Position numbers and translations under genes: made by a program
Part shown: positions 1-7,090 of the stretch, piece after piece
Layout of the letters: each line of letters opens with the position of its first letter
Position numbering within the stretch: position 1 is the first letter of the stretch
Assembly: GCA_031255875.1 (NCBI GenBank)
Contig: JAIRRR010000207.1
Span: forward strand, 1-14,411
Origin: Treponema sp.
GTDB taxonomy: Bacteria; Spirochaetota; Spirochaetia; Treponematales; Breznakiellaceae
Reading direction: 5' to 3'
DNA length: 14,411 nucleotides
The notes under the pieces: generated by a model
What the model was told of the DNA's origin: nothing
Seen by the model: only the letters and a program-made list of their open reading frames with translations
The model's database searches: none

Positions 1-1079
1 TAAAGGGCAAAGGCCTCCGCCGCCCCGTCCTGATCGCTATCCTCACTAATAACACCGGAAAAGCGCGAAAGGTTTCTTTCAAAAAGCCCCCGCCCTTCAT
101 TATTGCGCAAAAGCCCCCAGATCCTCTGTACCAGGTCCCTGTCCAGCGCGGAATCCGGGGCGGCGTCCTGCGGCCGGAACAGCTCCGCGACAGCCCGGGC
201 CTCGCCGATAACGCCCAGATCGAGCGCCGCAGGCAGGGCAGCCGGATCATCCCCTCCCCCGGCGCGGTAGGCCGAGACAAGGCGGCGGGCCTCCCCGGTA
301 TCGCGGATAAAGGGGGCCGCCCGGAAGGCCAGATCAGGGGCGCTTTCCAGGGAAAGGTCAAGCCGGGAAAGGGCCTTATCGACAAGCAGCCGGTCGGCAT
401 CCTGGGGGAGCCTGCCCGCCGCGTATTTAAAGAGAAGCCGCGCCGGCCGGCCGTCGTCCGGGAAGCGGTCCAGGACCAGGGTCATTTCCGCCCGGAACCC
501 CCCGGTGTCCCCGGCCCCGAGCAGGGCCTCAAGCCTCAGGCAGGCCGCGTCGGATGCCAGGGCGCTCTCCGTCACCCGTGAGAGGCTTGCCAGGGCCTCC
601 CCGAAAAGGCGCAGGCGGTTGAGGGCCGCAGCCTCGATAAGCCGGGCCTCCCCGGCGCTGCGGTTTTTCCAGCGATCGGTTTCGATGGCCCGGCGCGCCG
701 CTTCCAGAACCTCCCTCCGGGGCCGGCCCCTGCGGCTGAGCGCCAGGGCCAAAAGGAAGGACAGGTCCGAGGATTCGTCCGCAAAATCCTGCGCCCGTTC
801 CAGAGCGGCCTCCGCCTCCTGCCAGCGGCCTTCGGCAACGGCCCGCTCCGCCCAATCAGCCCAGCGCTCCGCCACAGCCGCGCCCCCCGGCGCATCGCCC
901 AACTCCGGCCCCTCCTGCGCGGGCAGGGCCAGGCAAAGGCACGCCAGAAGAACGGCCGGCAGGCACGCCCGCCCGGGCAAATGCGCGATTCCGGCGCTGC
1001 CTTCTTTCCCGGGCCCGCGATTCCGGGCCAAAGGCCGGCCCGCACAGCCTGCGGTCAGCCTTCCTGTTTCTATTTCCAT
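1..1079 (-). CDS. Exported helical-repeat (TPR-like) protein, C-terminus cut by window edge
   Basis: I translated this frame by hand from the ATG at 1079; it stays open for 359 codons to the left edge. A GGGAG lies 10 bases upstream of that ATG. The N-terminus has a long polar stretch, then a hydrophobic run at about residues 39-53 ending ALPA-QE, which looks like a signal peptide cleaved near residue 54. A Cys in LLAC at residue 47 leaves a relaxed spirochaetal lipobox possible. A TTG at codon 34 (980) would give a more ordinary signal peptide. Residues 67-340 are Ala/Leu/Arg/Glu-rich paired helices of TPR type (for example GRWQEAEAALERA at 85-97), though I see no strict TPR consensus. Near the visible end, DSDQDG at 347-352 has a DxDxDG calcium-loop pattern. 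It starts 30 bases after ftsH stops, so it is probably cotranscribed. The role is unknown; a periplasmic or outer-membrane-associated scaffold is plausible. Confidence 0.75.
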   Translation of the reverse strand, partial: MEIETGRLTAGCAGRPLARNRGPGKEGSAGIAHLPGRACLPAVLLACLCLALPAQEGPELGDAPGGAAVAERWADWAERAVAEGRWQEAEAALERAQDFADESSDLSFLLALALSRRGRPRREVLEAARRAIETDRWKNRSAGEARLIEAAALNRLRLFGEALASLSRVTESALASDAACLRLEALLGAGDTGGFRAEMTLVLDRFPDDGRPARLLFKYAAGRLPQDADRLLVDKALSRLDLSLESAPDLAFRAAPFIRDTGEARRLVSAYRAGGGDDPAALPAALDLGVIGEARAVAELFRPQDAAPDSALDRDLVQRIWGLLRNNEGRGLFERNLSRFSGVISEDSDQDGAAEAFAL

Positions 1080-1109
1080 GCGTCAGCCGCTCCCGGCGCC
1101 GCTACCATG

Positions 1110-2987
1110 TCAGCTCCGTAAGTCCGCGAGGTCTTCCCGCGAGGGAAGGCCGAGAAGGGCGCGCACTTCGTCGTCCGCCAGAGTTTCCCGGGCGATCAGG
1201 GCGTCCGCGAGTTTTTCCAGGTCTTCCCTATGCGCGCCCAGGACAGCCTCGGCCCTTTCGCGGGCAAGGTCCAGAAAACGCTTTATCGCCCGGTCGATAA
1301 GCTGCGCCGTATTTTCCGAATAATCCTTGTGCCGGGCAATTTCCTTTCCAAGGAAGATAGGCTCGTCCTCCTGGCCGAAAGTTACCGGCCCCAGCTCCTC
1401 CGCCATACCCCACTCGCAGGCCATGCGGCGGGCCATGTCCGTGGCCTGTTCAAGATCCTGCTTGGTGCCCGTCGTAGTCTCGTCGTAAAAGAGTTTTTCC
1501 GCCACCCAGCCGCCGTAACAGATCACGATGCGGTCCTCGATCCAGCCCCTGGTGCGGCTGTAGCTGTCCTCTTCCGGCAGGGACATGGCCATGCCCAAAG
1601 CCCTGCCGTGGGGGACTATGGTTACCTTATGCAGGGGATCGGCGTTTTTAAGGAAATAATGAAGCAGGGCATGGCCCGCCTCGTGAATAGCGGTCATGCG
1701 CCGCTCTTTTTCGGAGATCACCAGAGTCTTCCGGGCTACGCCCATCAGTATTTTGTCCCTGGCCTCCTCGAAATCGGGCATTTCCACGGCGGCCTTGTCC
1801 TTCCGCGCGGCGAAAAGGGCGGCCTCGTTTACCAAATTGGCGATCTCCGCGCCGCTCATCCCGGGGGTCGCCCGGGCTATACGGCCCAGATCCACCTCGC
1901 CGGCAAGGGGTATCTTTTCCGAATGTATCTTGAGGATGGCCTCCCGCTCCTTGATGTCGGGCATGGCCACCACCACCTGCCGGTCGAAACGGCCGGGCCT
2001 GAGCAGCGCCGGATCGAGCACGTCCGGCCTGTTCGTGGCAGCGAGGATTATCACCCCGTCCTTGGAATCAAAGCCGTCCATCTCCACCAGGAGCTGGTTC
2101 AGGGTCTGTTCCCGCTCGTCGTGCCCGCCGCCGTAACCCGCGCCCCGGGTACGGCCGACCGCGTCAAGCTCGTCGATAAAGATGATGCACGGGGCGCTGC
2201 GCCTTCCCTGCTCAAAAAGGTCCCGGACCCGGCTCGCGCCCACGCCGACAAACATCTCAACAAAATCCGAGCCCGACATGTGGAAGTAGGCCACCTCCGC
2301 CTCCCCCGCCACAGCGCGAGCCATCAGGGTCTTGCCGGTTCCGGGCATGCCCACGAGGAGCACGCCCTTGGGGATACGGGCGCCCATCTTGGTAAATTTC
2401 TGGGGGTTTTTAAGAAAGGCGACCACTTCCTGAAGCTCGTACTTGGCGTCTTCCTGGCCCGCCACATCGGTAAAGGTCACCTTCTTCCCCTCGTCCTGGT
2501 AGCGTTTGGCCCGGCTCTTCCCGAACTGGAAAGCCTTGTTGCCCGTGCCCTGCATGTTCCTCATCATGAACCAGATAAAGCCGAAGCCGATGATCCAGGG
2601 GAGGAATTCCAGGAAAACGCGCCAGGGGCTGACCCCGGAAACCGCCCCGGAAACGCTGATGCCCTTTTCGCGGAGGCTCGGCAGCAGGGCCGGGTCCTGG
2701 TAGGGGATGAGAGTCTTGAAGTGGACCAGATCGCCGGACATGCCGCGCAGGGTCCCCTCGATAGTGTTGCCGTCCAGAATTTTGACCGCCGTCACCTCGT
2801 CGCGGTCAAGATAGTTGGTAAAGGCCGAGTAGGAGATTTCCTGGATTGCCGGGGCCTCCCTCCTAAAAAAGAAGGCGGTAAAAAGCCCCAGCATGACAAG
2901 GAAAAAAGCCAGCGCCACTTTGTTCGATCTGCCCCCGGAAAGCTGCGGCCTGGGCGGCAACTTGTTGTTTTTATCGCTTTTCATCAA
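1110..2987 (-). CDS. ftsH: ATP-dependent zinc metalloprotease FtsH
   Basis: Membrane-anchored hexameric AAA+ protease that unfolds and degrades membrane and some soluble proteins. The 625-residue length is normal for the family. A first membrane segment lies at about 24-41, a periplasmic domain follows, and a second membrane segment lies at about 125-141. The AAA module has Walker A GMPGTGKT (213-220), pore motif FVG (246-248), Walker B IIFIDE (268-273) and the second region of homology with arginine fingers in LLRPGRFDR (328-336). The protease domain has the zinc motif HEAGH (435-439), with D511 as likely third ligand. The usual Pro after the first Gly of Walker A is Met here, probably harmless. 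Two ATGs (2987 and 2984) follow a GGGAG; the second has the better spacing. The start overlaps the tilS stop by 14-17 bases, so translation is probably coupled. Confidence 0.98.
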   Translation of the reverse strand: MMKSDKNNKLPPRPQLSGGRSNKVALAFFLVMLGLFTAFFFRREAPAIQEISYSAFTNYLDRDEVTAVKILDGNTIEGTLRGMSGDLVHFKTLIPYQDPALLPSLREKGISVSGAVSGVSPWRVFLEFLPWIIGFGFIWFMMRNMQGTGNKAFQFGKSRAKRYQDEGKKVTFTDVAGQEDAKYELQEVVAFLKNPQKFTKMGARIPKGVLLVGMPGTGKTLMARAVAGEAEVAYFHMSGSDFVEMFVGVGASRVRDLFEQGRRSAPCIIFIDELDAVGRTRGAGYGGGHDEREQTLNQLLVEMDGFDSKDGVIILAATNRPDVLDPALLRPGRFDRQVVVAMPDIKEREAILKIHSEKIPLAGEVDLGRIARATPGMSGAEIANLVNEAALFAARKDKAAVEMPDFEEARDKILMGVARKTLVISEKERRMTAIHEAGHALLHYFLKNADPLHKVTIVPHGRALGMAMSLPEEDSYSRTRGWIEDRIVICYGGWVAEKLFYDETTTGTKQDLEQATDMARRMACEWGMAEELGPVTFGQEDEPIFLGKEIARHKDYSENTAQLIDRAIKRFLDLARERAEAVLGAHREDLEKLADALIARETLADDEVRALLGLPSREDLADLRS

Positions 2988-4326
2988 AACTCCCGTCTAT
3001 ACGCATCGCAAGCCGGCCCTCCGCAAAGCCCTGTACGGCGCCCGGCGGCCTCCGCTCCAAAAATTCCGCGCCGGCCACCCTCCGGCCGATAAGCGCGGCC
3101 TTTCCCAGGGCGTCTTCCGCAGCCAGCAGCGCCGTAAAAGCGCCGGCCCGCCCCTTAAACTCGCCCGGAAAAGCGGGCCGCAGAACCAAGGGGAGGGAGA
3201 CATAAACCGCGTCTTCCTTTCCCGCCGAAATTCCGCCCCCGGCGCGAATTTCAACGGTTATCCCGCTTATTCTATAAGCACCCGGCCTATTAATCAACAG
3301 TGCAAACCCCCGCTCCGCGCCGTCCTCCCCCCTGGCCATGAGCCGCACCCTGCCCCCTTCGACACGCGCGCGGATCTTTCCCAGGTCTGCGGATTTTTCC
3401 CGGCCCGCGCAGAAACGCCGTACCGTTTCCCGCCTCAGCCGGGCCGGGCCGGCGGCAGGCTTCCCGGCAAGAATCCTCCCGGCCGCGAGAAACACCGCCT
3501 CTTCCCGGACAATCTCCGGCGCGGCAAAAAAGGCGCTTTCAGGCGCGGAAAGGGAAGAGGGCCTTTCCCCATCCCTTTCCCAGGGAATCGCGCTTTCCGC
3601 GAAAACCTCAAGAAAAGACGCGGCGCGGCGCTGGGTTTCGGCGAGGCCCGATAGGGCGGCCCTCCAGCCCGGGAACAGGCTGTCCAGCCGGGGGACAAGC
3701 AAAAGGCGTATACGGTTACGGAAAAATGAAGTGTCGGCGTTAGTAGAATCGGTCCTGAACGGGATGCCCCGCCCGGCAAGGTATTCTAGGGCCTGGGATC
3801 TGCCCAGGGCGAGGAGGGGGCGCAGGACGCGGCCGTTGTCCCGCTTCATGGCGGCAAGCCCGGCCGGCCCGGCCCCGCGCAGCACGCGCATCAGCGCGGT
3901 TTCAAGGGCGTCATCCCGGGTATGGGCGACAAGCACCCGCGCCGCGCCTATACGCCGCGCCTCCCGGTTCCAAAGGGCGTGGCGGTAAAACCGGGCTGCG
4001 GCTTCCAGGCCAATGCCCTGTCCGGCGGCGGTTCCGGCGATCTTCCCCCGGGGGACATGCGCGGCCTTGCAGGGGATGCCGAGTTTCCGGCAAAGCTCCC
4101 GCACCCCGGCGGCGTCCCCCAGGCTTTCCCCGGCCGGCCTGATGCCGTGCTCCACGTGGAAACAGCGCAGGACCAGGCCCCGCTCCGGGGCAAGGGCCGC
4201 CAGCGCCGCGAGCATGGCGGTAGAATCCGCCCCCCCGGAAACCGCCGCGACAAACCGGGTTCCCGGCGGCCAGTCCCCCAGGCCCAGGGCCAGTTCCCGT
4301 TCAAAAGGCCGAAGCGGCTCCCCCAT
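2971..4326 (-). CDS. tilS: tRNA(Ile)-lysidine synthase TilS
   Basis: Uses ATP and lysine to convert C34 of the CAU-anticodon tRNA-Ile to lysidine, so the tRNA reads AUA and is charged with Ile. Residue numbers count from the ATG at 4326. The PP-loop SGGADS is at 30-35, followed by the family patterns HVEHG and [10 protein letters not shown] (the family usually has AHH there) and [14 protein letters not shown]. The C-terminal half is the less conserved tRNA-binding part; FLERR near the end fits the TilS C-terminal domain. The frame extends upstream to a TTG at 4344 (457 residues). I prefer the ATG at 4326 (451 residues) on codon preference, but neither has a convincing Shine-Dalgarno site. It lies between rplY and ftsH, as in Borrelia, and its end overlaps ftsH. 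Confidence 0.95.
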   Translation of the reverse strand: MGEPLRPFERELALGLGDWPPGTRFVAAVSGGADSTAMLAALAALAPERGLVLRCFHVEHGIRPAGESLGDAAGVRELCRKLGIPCKAAHVPRGKIAGTAAGQGIGLEAAARFYRHALWNREARRIGAARVLVAHTRDDALETALMRVLRGAGPAGLAAMKRDNGRVLRPLLALGRSQALEYLAGRGIPFRTDSTNADTSFFRNRIRLLLVPRLDSLFPGWRAALSGLAETQRRAASFLEVFAESAIPWERDGERPSSLSAPESAFFAAPEIVREEAVFLAAGRILAGKPAAGPARLRRETVRRFCAGREKSADLGKIRARVEGGRVRLMARGEDGAERGFALLINRPGAYRISGITVEIRAGGGISAGKEDAVYVSLPLVLRPAFPGEFKGRAGAFTALLAAEDALGKAALIGRRVAGAEFLERRPPGAVQGFAEGRLAMRIDGSFDEKR

Positions 4327-4351
4327 ACAACTACCACATTTCAAGCGGCCG

Positions 4352-4392
4352 CCCGGGCATTAACGCCCGCGGCGGACGAGGGCTTGCCCGGG
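4352..4392 (-). other. Two-tier stem-loop in the rplY–tilS gap
   Basis: The 183 bases between rplY (4528) and tilS hold no gene I can support. They contain a nested inverted repeat. CCCGGGC at 4352-4358 pairs with GCCCGGG at 4386-4392. Inside it GCCC at 4365-4368 pairs with GGGC at 4380-4383. No U-run follows in either direction, so it is not a standard intrinsic terminator. It ends about 25-35 bases before the tilS start and could be a processing or attenuation structure. In such GC-rich DNA it could also be chance. Confidence 0.4.
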
Positions 4393-4527
4393 AGAACCAG
4401 GGGCCTGTCGCGTTTCGCGCTTAAAACCCCCGAAGATCGCCGATCAGGGGATTCTTCACCCTGCAAGCCCCGCTGGGCCGAAGATTCGCGGTACGCCGAA
4501 CAATCGGGACTCCCGCGCAACAGGCCG

Positions 4528-5148
4528 TTAGCCCTTGGGCGGTTCTTTGGCGGCAGGCTCGGCCGCAGCTTCCTCGACGGCAACGGCGGCTTCCTCGGCC
4601 TTGGCGAACTTCACCAGCGCCACAACCTGATCGCCGCCGGATATCAGCTTTACCCCGTCGCCCAGCGCAAGATCGCGGACATGGACGGACTGGTTTACAT
4701 CCAGGGCGGAAACATCCACGTTGATCCGTTCCGGCAGATTCGCCGGAAGGCACTCAACCTCGATTTCATGCAGGGGCGACTCGAATATGCCGCCGTTCCT
4801 TACCCCGACGGGGTTTCCCGCGACATGCACGGGAACCCGGGCGCGCAGCAGCTTGTCGGGCTCCACTTCGTAAAAATCGACGTGAAGTATCTGCCCGTTC
4901 AGAATATTCCGCTGGGTATCCTTTACAAAGGCGTCCACGGTCTTGCCGTTGAGATTGACTTTAACAATGGTACTGCCGGAAATTCCCTTTACGCCTGTGG
5001 TAAATTCCAGCGCGTTAAGATCGATGGCAACAGCGCTGCCGGAACGCCCGTAGATAACCGCCGGGATACGCCCGGCGCGCCTTACCCGGCGGGCGTCGCC
5101 GGACCCCGCGCCGGTCCGCCCCTGGGCTTCAAAAACAACCTGACTCAT
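4528..5148 (-). CDS. rplY: 50S ribosomal protein L25, long (TL5/CTC) form
   Basis: 5S rRNA-binding protein of the large subunit. The 206-residue length is the long bacterial form: an N-terminal L25 5S-binding domain (about 1-90, including GRIPAVIYG) and the C-terminal TL5 beta domain (about 95-185). An Ala/Glu/Pro/Lys-rich tail follows (about 186-206), common in this family and probably disordered. The ATG at 5148 is preceded by AGGAG with 8 bases of spacing, so the start is firm. It lies downstream of spoVG, tRNA-Gln and a palindromic repeat block; I see no clear promoter of its own. Long-form L25 in Gram-positives is the general stress protein Ctc. Stress control here is not shown by the sequence. 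Confidence 0.97.
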   Translation of the reverse strand: MSQVVFEAQGRTGAGSGDARRVRRAGRIPAVIYGRSGSAVAIDLNALEFTTGVKGISGSTIVKVNLNGKTVDAFVKDTQRNILNGQILHVDFYEVEPDKLLRARVPVHVAGNPVGVRNGGIFESPLHEIEVECLPANLPERINVDVSALDVNQSVHVRDLALGDGVKLISGGDQVVALVKFAKAEEAAVAVEEAAAEPAAKEPPKG

Positions 5149-5170
5149 TACACTTACTCCTACCTGGGAT

Positions 5171-5212
5171 GCGGGCCGAATCTTTCAGCCTTGTTACTGT
5201 TCCGGGACAGCA
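5171..5212. repeat. Diverged third copy of the tRNA-Gln-associated repeat
   Basis: Read on the plus strand, this stretch begins with GCGGGCCGAA, identical to 5351-5360. It then follows 5361-5394 with scattered substitutions and small gaps (for example TACTGTTCCGGGAC against CACCGTTCTGGGAC). It looks like a decayed copy of the right-hand repeat plus its flank. It lies in the rplY leader and keeps a short self-complementary core (CTGTTCC/GGGACAG). Confidence 0.5.
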
Positions 5213-5223
5213 ATATTCTCCTC

Positions 5224-5258
5224 CGAACCCTGTCACCGTTCTGGGACGACAGGGTTCG
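5224..5258. repeat. 35-bp palindromic direct repeat, copy 1
   Basis: Identical over 35 bases to 5366-5400. Each copy is itself an inverted repeat: CGAACCCTGTC at the left end pairs with GACAGGGTTCG at the right end around a 13-base loop. This copy does not overlap a tRNA. Read on the minus strand, its first 18 bases match the last 18 bases of tRNA-Gln. Confidence 0.85.
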
Positions 5259-5365
5259 CCTTCCGCTCGCCGGCGTCCGGCCTGCTCGCTCCAGGCCGGG
5301 GTCCGGCCCTGGCGGCGCCGTCCGTGGCGCCTTTCCCTCCCGCCTGGTCGGCGGGCCGAACCCTT
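5259..5365. repeat. 107-bp palindrome-rich core between the two 35-bp repeats
   Basis: No gene is supportable here. Three successive hairpins fill the segment. CCGGCCTG (5277-5284) pairs with CAGGCCGG (5292-5299), loop 7. GGCGCC (5314-5319) pairs with GGCGCC (5326-5331), loop 6. CCCGCC (5339-5344) pairs with GGCGGG (5350-5355), loop 5. With the flanking 35-bp repeats it makes a composite block (5224-5400) whose outermost 11 bases are also perfect inverted repeats. That layout resembles a small non-coding REP/MITE-type element. Confidence 0.6.
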
Positions 5366-5400
5366 CGAACCCTGTCACCGTTCTGGGACGACAGGGTTCG
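5366..5400. repeat. 35-bp palindromic direct repeat, copy 2, overlapping tRNA-Gln
   Basis: Exact copy of 5224-5258. Its right half (5383-5400) is the 3' end of the minus-strand tRNA-Gln: part of the T-loop, the 3' T-stem strand, the 3' acceptor strand and the discriminator base. The remaining 17 bases lie just downstream of the tRNA. In the primary transcript GACAGGGUUCG, just past the tRNA, can pair with CGAACCCUGUC inside the tRNA T-arm, an alternative fold to the tRNA itself. Confidence 0.85.
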
Positions 5401-5454
5401 AACCTGTGAGTGCCGGAGCCAAAACCCGGTGGCTTACCACTTGCCTACGTCCCA
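5383..5454 (-). tRNA. tRNA-Gln (anticodon UUG)
   Basis: Found by hand folding of the minus strand from 5454. Acceptor TGGGACG pairs with CGTCCCA. The D-arm is GGC/GCC with loop AAGTGGTAA. The anticodon stem CCGGG/TCCGG (one G-U pair) holds loop TTTTGGC, so the anticodon is TTG. The variable loop has 5 bases. The T-stem ACAGG/CCTGT holds loop TTCGAAC. U1-A72 and discriminator G73 are both typical of tRNA-Gln. Total length is 72 bases, and CCA is not encoded. It begins 15 bases after the spoVG stop codon, so it is probably made from the ispE–spoVG transcript by processing. Its 3' end is shared with a 35-bp repeat. Confidence 0.93.
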
Positions 5455-5469
5455 AGAAATACGAACATC

Positions 5470-5751
5470 TTATAGCTCCACAGTAGGATCATCCTGGACA
5501 TTGCCGTCGTCGTACTTGTCCAGAATTTGCTTCTGCAATTCGGCGCGGAATTCAGGGTGGATGGGATGGGCCACATCCTTGTACTCGCCCGCCCTGGTCT
5601 TCCGGCTCGGCATGGCTATAAACACGCCGCTTTTTCCTTCGATAATTTTTACATTATGGACCACGAAACAGTCGTCAAACGTAACCGTAACGTATGCCTT
5701 TAATTTCCCCTCACCGGCTACTTTACGGACACGAATATCAGTAATTTCCAT
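5470..5751 (-). CDS. spoVG: SpoVG-family regulatory protein
   Basis: Small nucleic-acid-binding regulator. In Bacillus it affects septation and sporulation, and in Borrelia the homologue is described as a site-specific DNA/RNA-binding protein. The 93 residues begin MEITDIRVRKV and contain the family core around KLKAYVTVTFDDCFVVHNVKI and FIAMPSRK, followed by AHPIHPEFR and an acidic C-terminus. AGGAG sits 7 bases before the ATG at 5751. It starts 26 bases after ispE ends, and tRNA-Gln follows 15 bases downstream. Confidence 0.97.
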   Translation of the reverse strand: MEITDIRVRKVAGEGKLKAYVTVTFDDCFVVHNVKIIEGKSGVFIAMPSRKTRAGEYKDVAHPIHPEFRAELQKQILDKYDDGNVQDDPTVEL

Positions 5752-5777
5752 AGCACGCTCCTTTTCCTACCGGCTAT

Positions 5778-6785
5778 TCAAGCATATAGATATTCTAACA
5801 CCGGTTTGGGTCTGTGCGCAAGAAAAAAAGTCAATTTTACAAAATTCCAGCTCCGAAAAAGTGAATTATAGGCTTTTTCCGCTACTCCTTTGTCCGTAAA
5901 AATGCCGAAACAGCTTGAACCCGACCCGGACAGGCCGGAAAAATCCGAGCCCAGCTCCCGCAGCTCCCGGAATATCCGCTCATACACCGCCCCATGCTCT
6001 TCATCCTCCCGCAGAACAGGCAGAAAATCATTGCCGTAGGGCCAGGAAGCGGGGTTTTCCCTCAAAAAAAAGGCCAGCTCCTCAACGCCCAGCTTCTTCG
6101 GGCCGGGGGAATTCCCGCCATCCCCCGAATCCGGGCCGGCCTTTCCGCAGCCCGGGCCCAGGAAGCGCCGCGCCTCCGCGTTTTTTTCCCGGAACCTGTC
6201 CAGCTTCGCGAAAGCCTCCGCAGTCCCGCTTGGGAAGCCCGGGTTTACCAGTACAACCGACAGCCGGACATCGGGCGTTTCAAGCGATTCCACCCGTTCC
6301 CCGCGCCCGGTAACCAGCGCCGCCCCCCCGGACAGGAAAAACGGGACATCGCTCCCCAGCTTTTCCCCCATCTCCGCCAGCTCCCCGTCGCCAAGTCGGG
6401 TTTCGGCCAACGCATCCAAGGCCAGCAGGGCCGAAGCGGCGTCGGAGGAACCCCCGCCGAACCCGCCGCCCGGAGGCACGCGCTTTTCCAGCGATGCCCG
6501 GACGGGCCTGTCGTAACCTGTCCTTTCCCGGAAAAGGGCCGCAGCCCGGACAACGGTATTCTCCCCGGAAGACAGGCCGTCCGCCCCGGAATAAGGCCCG
6601 GTTATTTCCAGCGCCGTAAAATTCCTGGGAAAGCCCTCCCCAAGAACGCTAAAAACCAGGGTATCCCCAAAGCCAAGGCTGGCAAACACGCTTACCAGAT
6701 CGTGGTATCCGTCCGCCCTCCTCTCCCCTACCTCCAGATGGAGGTTGATCTTCCCCGGAGCGTCAATAGTACAACAACGGCTCAA
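5778..6785 (-). CDS. ispE: 4-diphosphocytidyl-2-C-methyl-D-erythritol kinase IspE
   Basis: GHMP kinase that phosphorylates CDP-methylerythritol with ATP in the MEP isoprenoid pathway. Visible are APGKINLHL (9-17, with catalytic Lys12), the glycine-rich ATP motif PPGGGFGGGSSDAA (104-117), GSDVPFF with catalytic Asp146 (144-150), and the C-terminal GHMP motif LSGSGSS (285-291). At 335 residues it is longer than the usual 280-310. The excess sits mostly in a Gly/Pro/Asp-rich linker at about 209-231. The start is TTG at 6785, chosen because GGGAG lies 8 bases upstream and the first conserved motif begins at residue 9. It is the first gene of its run, with a good promoter just upstream. Confidence 0.96.
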   Translation of the reverse strand: MSRCCTIDAPGKINLHLEVGERRADGYHDLVSVFASLGFGDTLVFSVLGEGFPRNFTALEITGPYSGADGLSSGENTVVRAAALFRERTGYDRPVRASLEKRVPPGGGFGGGSSDAASALLALDALAETRLGDGELAEMGEKLGSDVPFFLSGGAALVTGRGERVESLETPDVRLSVVLVNPGFPSGTAEAFAKLDRFREKNAEARRFLGPGCGKAGPDSGDGGNSPGPKKLGVEELAFFLRENPASWPYGNDFLPVLREDEEHGAVYERIFRELRELGSDFSGLSGSGSSCFGIFTDKGVAEKAYNSLFRSWNFVKLTFFLAHRPKPVLEYLYA

Positions 6786-6812
6786 TCCCGGCTCTCCCGT
6801 AAAACCGGCTTT

Positions 6813-6842
6813 ACTATACCAGATTCAGATGTTTTGTGTAAA
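6813..6842 (-). promoter_or_regulatory. Sigma-70-type promoter for ispE–spoVG
   Basis: On the minus strand, -35 TTTACA (6837-6842), an 18-base spacer, and -10 TATAGT (6813-6818) preceded by TGG (extended -10). The predicted start is near 6806, about 20 bases before the ispE TTG. A short inverted repeat in the leader (GTAAA/TTTAC) lies just before the Shine-Dalgarno site. Confidence 0.7.
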
Positions 6843-6960
6843 GGGGCCTTTTGGAGGCCGGAGGGTGCGGCTTTTCCGCCGGACAACGGGCCGGGGGCGG
6901 GCCGGAGAGCCTGCAAGCCCCTGCCGGGCATCCTGGAATAGGGGTTCGCAAAAAAGCGCT
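6843..6960. other. GC-rich inverted-repeat spacer between divergent promoters
   Basis: The ispE to acidic-gene gap is 332 bases. Both ends are AT-richer and hold promoters. This middle block is very GC-rich, with several short inverted repeats (GGCCT/AGGCC near 6845-6859, GCGG/CCGC near 6867-6879, runs of GGCCGG). Its frames give only short Arg/Pro/Gly-rich peptides without start signals, and I see no gene. It may be a dispersed intergenic repeat. Confidence 0.4.
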
Positions 6961-6986
6961 GCATAGAAAAAAATTGATAATACATA

Positions 6987-7016
6987 TTGACAGAATACGA
7001 ATATCTCCCTTATGTT
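6987..7016 (+). promoter_or_regulatory. Sigma-70-type promoter for the acidic-protein gene
   Basis: A perfect -35 TTGACA (6987-6992), an 18-base spacer, and a -10-like TATGTT (7011-7016, four of six consensus positions), in an AT-rich patch that contrasts with the neighbouring DNA. Transcription would begin near 7023, leaving a leader of about 95 bases before the ATG at 7118. If the -10 differs, the start shifts and the first hairpin may lie partly outside the transcript. Confidence 0.55.
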
Positions 7017-7090
7017 TCTAAAGAAACAGAGATAGCGAAATGAGGCGATTTCGCCGTCTCGCAGGGAAAACCAGTACTGGCTGATTTCCC
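7013..7090 (+). promoter_or_regulatory. Three-hairpin 5' leader of the acidic-protein gene
   Basis: Three consecutive inverted repeats precede the gene. TGTTTC (7013-7018) pairs with GAAACA (7023-7028). GCGAAAT (7035-7041) pairs with ATTTCGC (7048-7054), with a competing GGCGA/TCGCC fold at 7044-7055. GGGAAA (7064-7069) pairs with TTTCCC (7085-7090) around the palindrome CCAGTACTGG (7071-7080). I do not recognise a known riboswitch consensus. The first hairpin overlaps the -10 and could instead be an operator. Confidence 0.45.

Noticed and set aside
1230..3092. 620-codon open frame on the plus strand opposite ftsH
   Set aside because: It is the antisense of a clear ftsH gene. Long antisense frames are expected in GC-rich DNA, and the peptide is His/Gly/Leu-rich without domains or a Shine-Dalgarno site.
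2971..4344. TTG at 4344 as the tilS start
   Set aside because: Kept only as an alternative: it lacks a Shine-Dalgarno, and an in-frame ATG six codons later leaves all conserved motifs intact.
5224..5400. CRISPR array from the two 35-bp repeats
   Set aside because: There are only two exact copies, the 107-base spacer is far too long and itself palindromic, one repeat is part of a tRNA, and no cas genes are present.
3922..5409. 495-codon plus-strand frame across tilS, rplY and the tRNA region
   Set aside because: It is antisense to two confirmed genes and the repeat block, with no family motifs.
5169..5486. Plus-strand frame ending in a TTGFEPV-type peptide
   Set aside because: Such peptides are typical false ORFs made by reading antisense through a tRNA T-arm, and it overlaps tRNA-Gln and the repeats.
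6782..6985. 67-codon minus-strand frame upstream of ispE
   Set aside because: It has no Shine-Dalgarno, crosses the ispE promoter and has low-complexity Pro/Gly/Arg composition.
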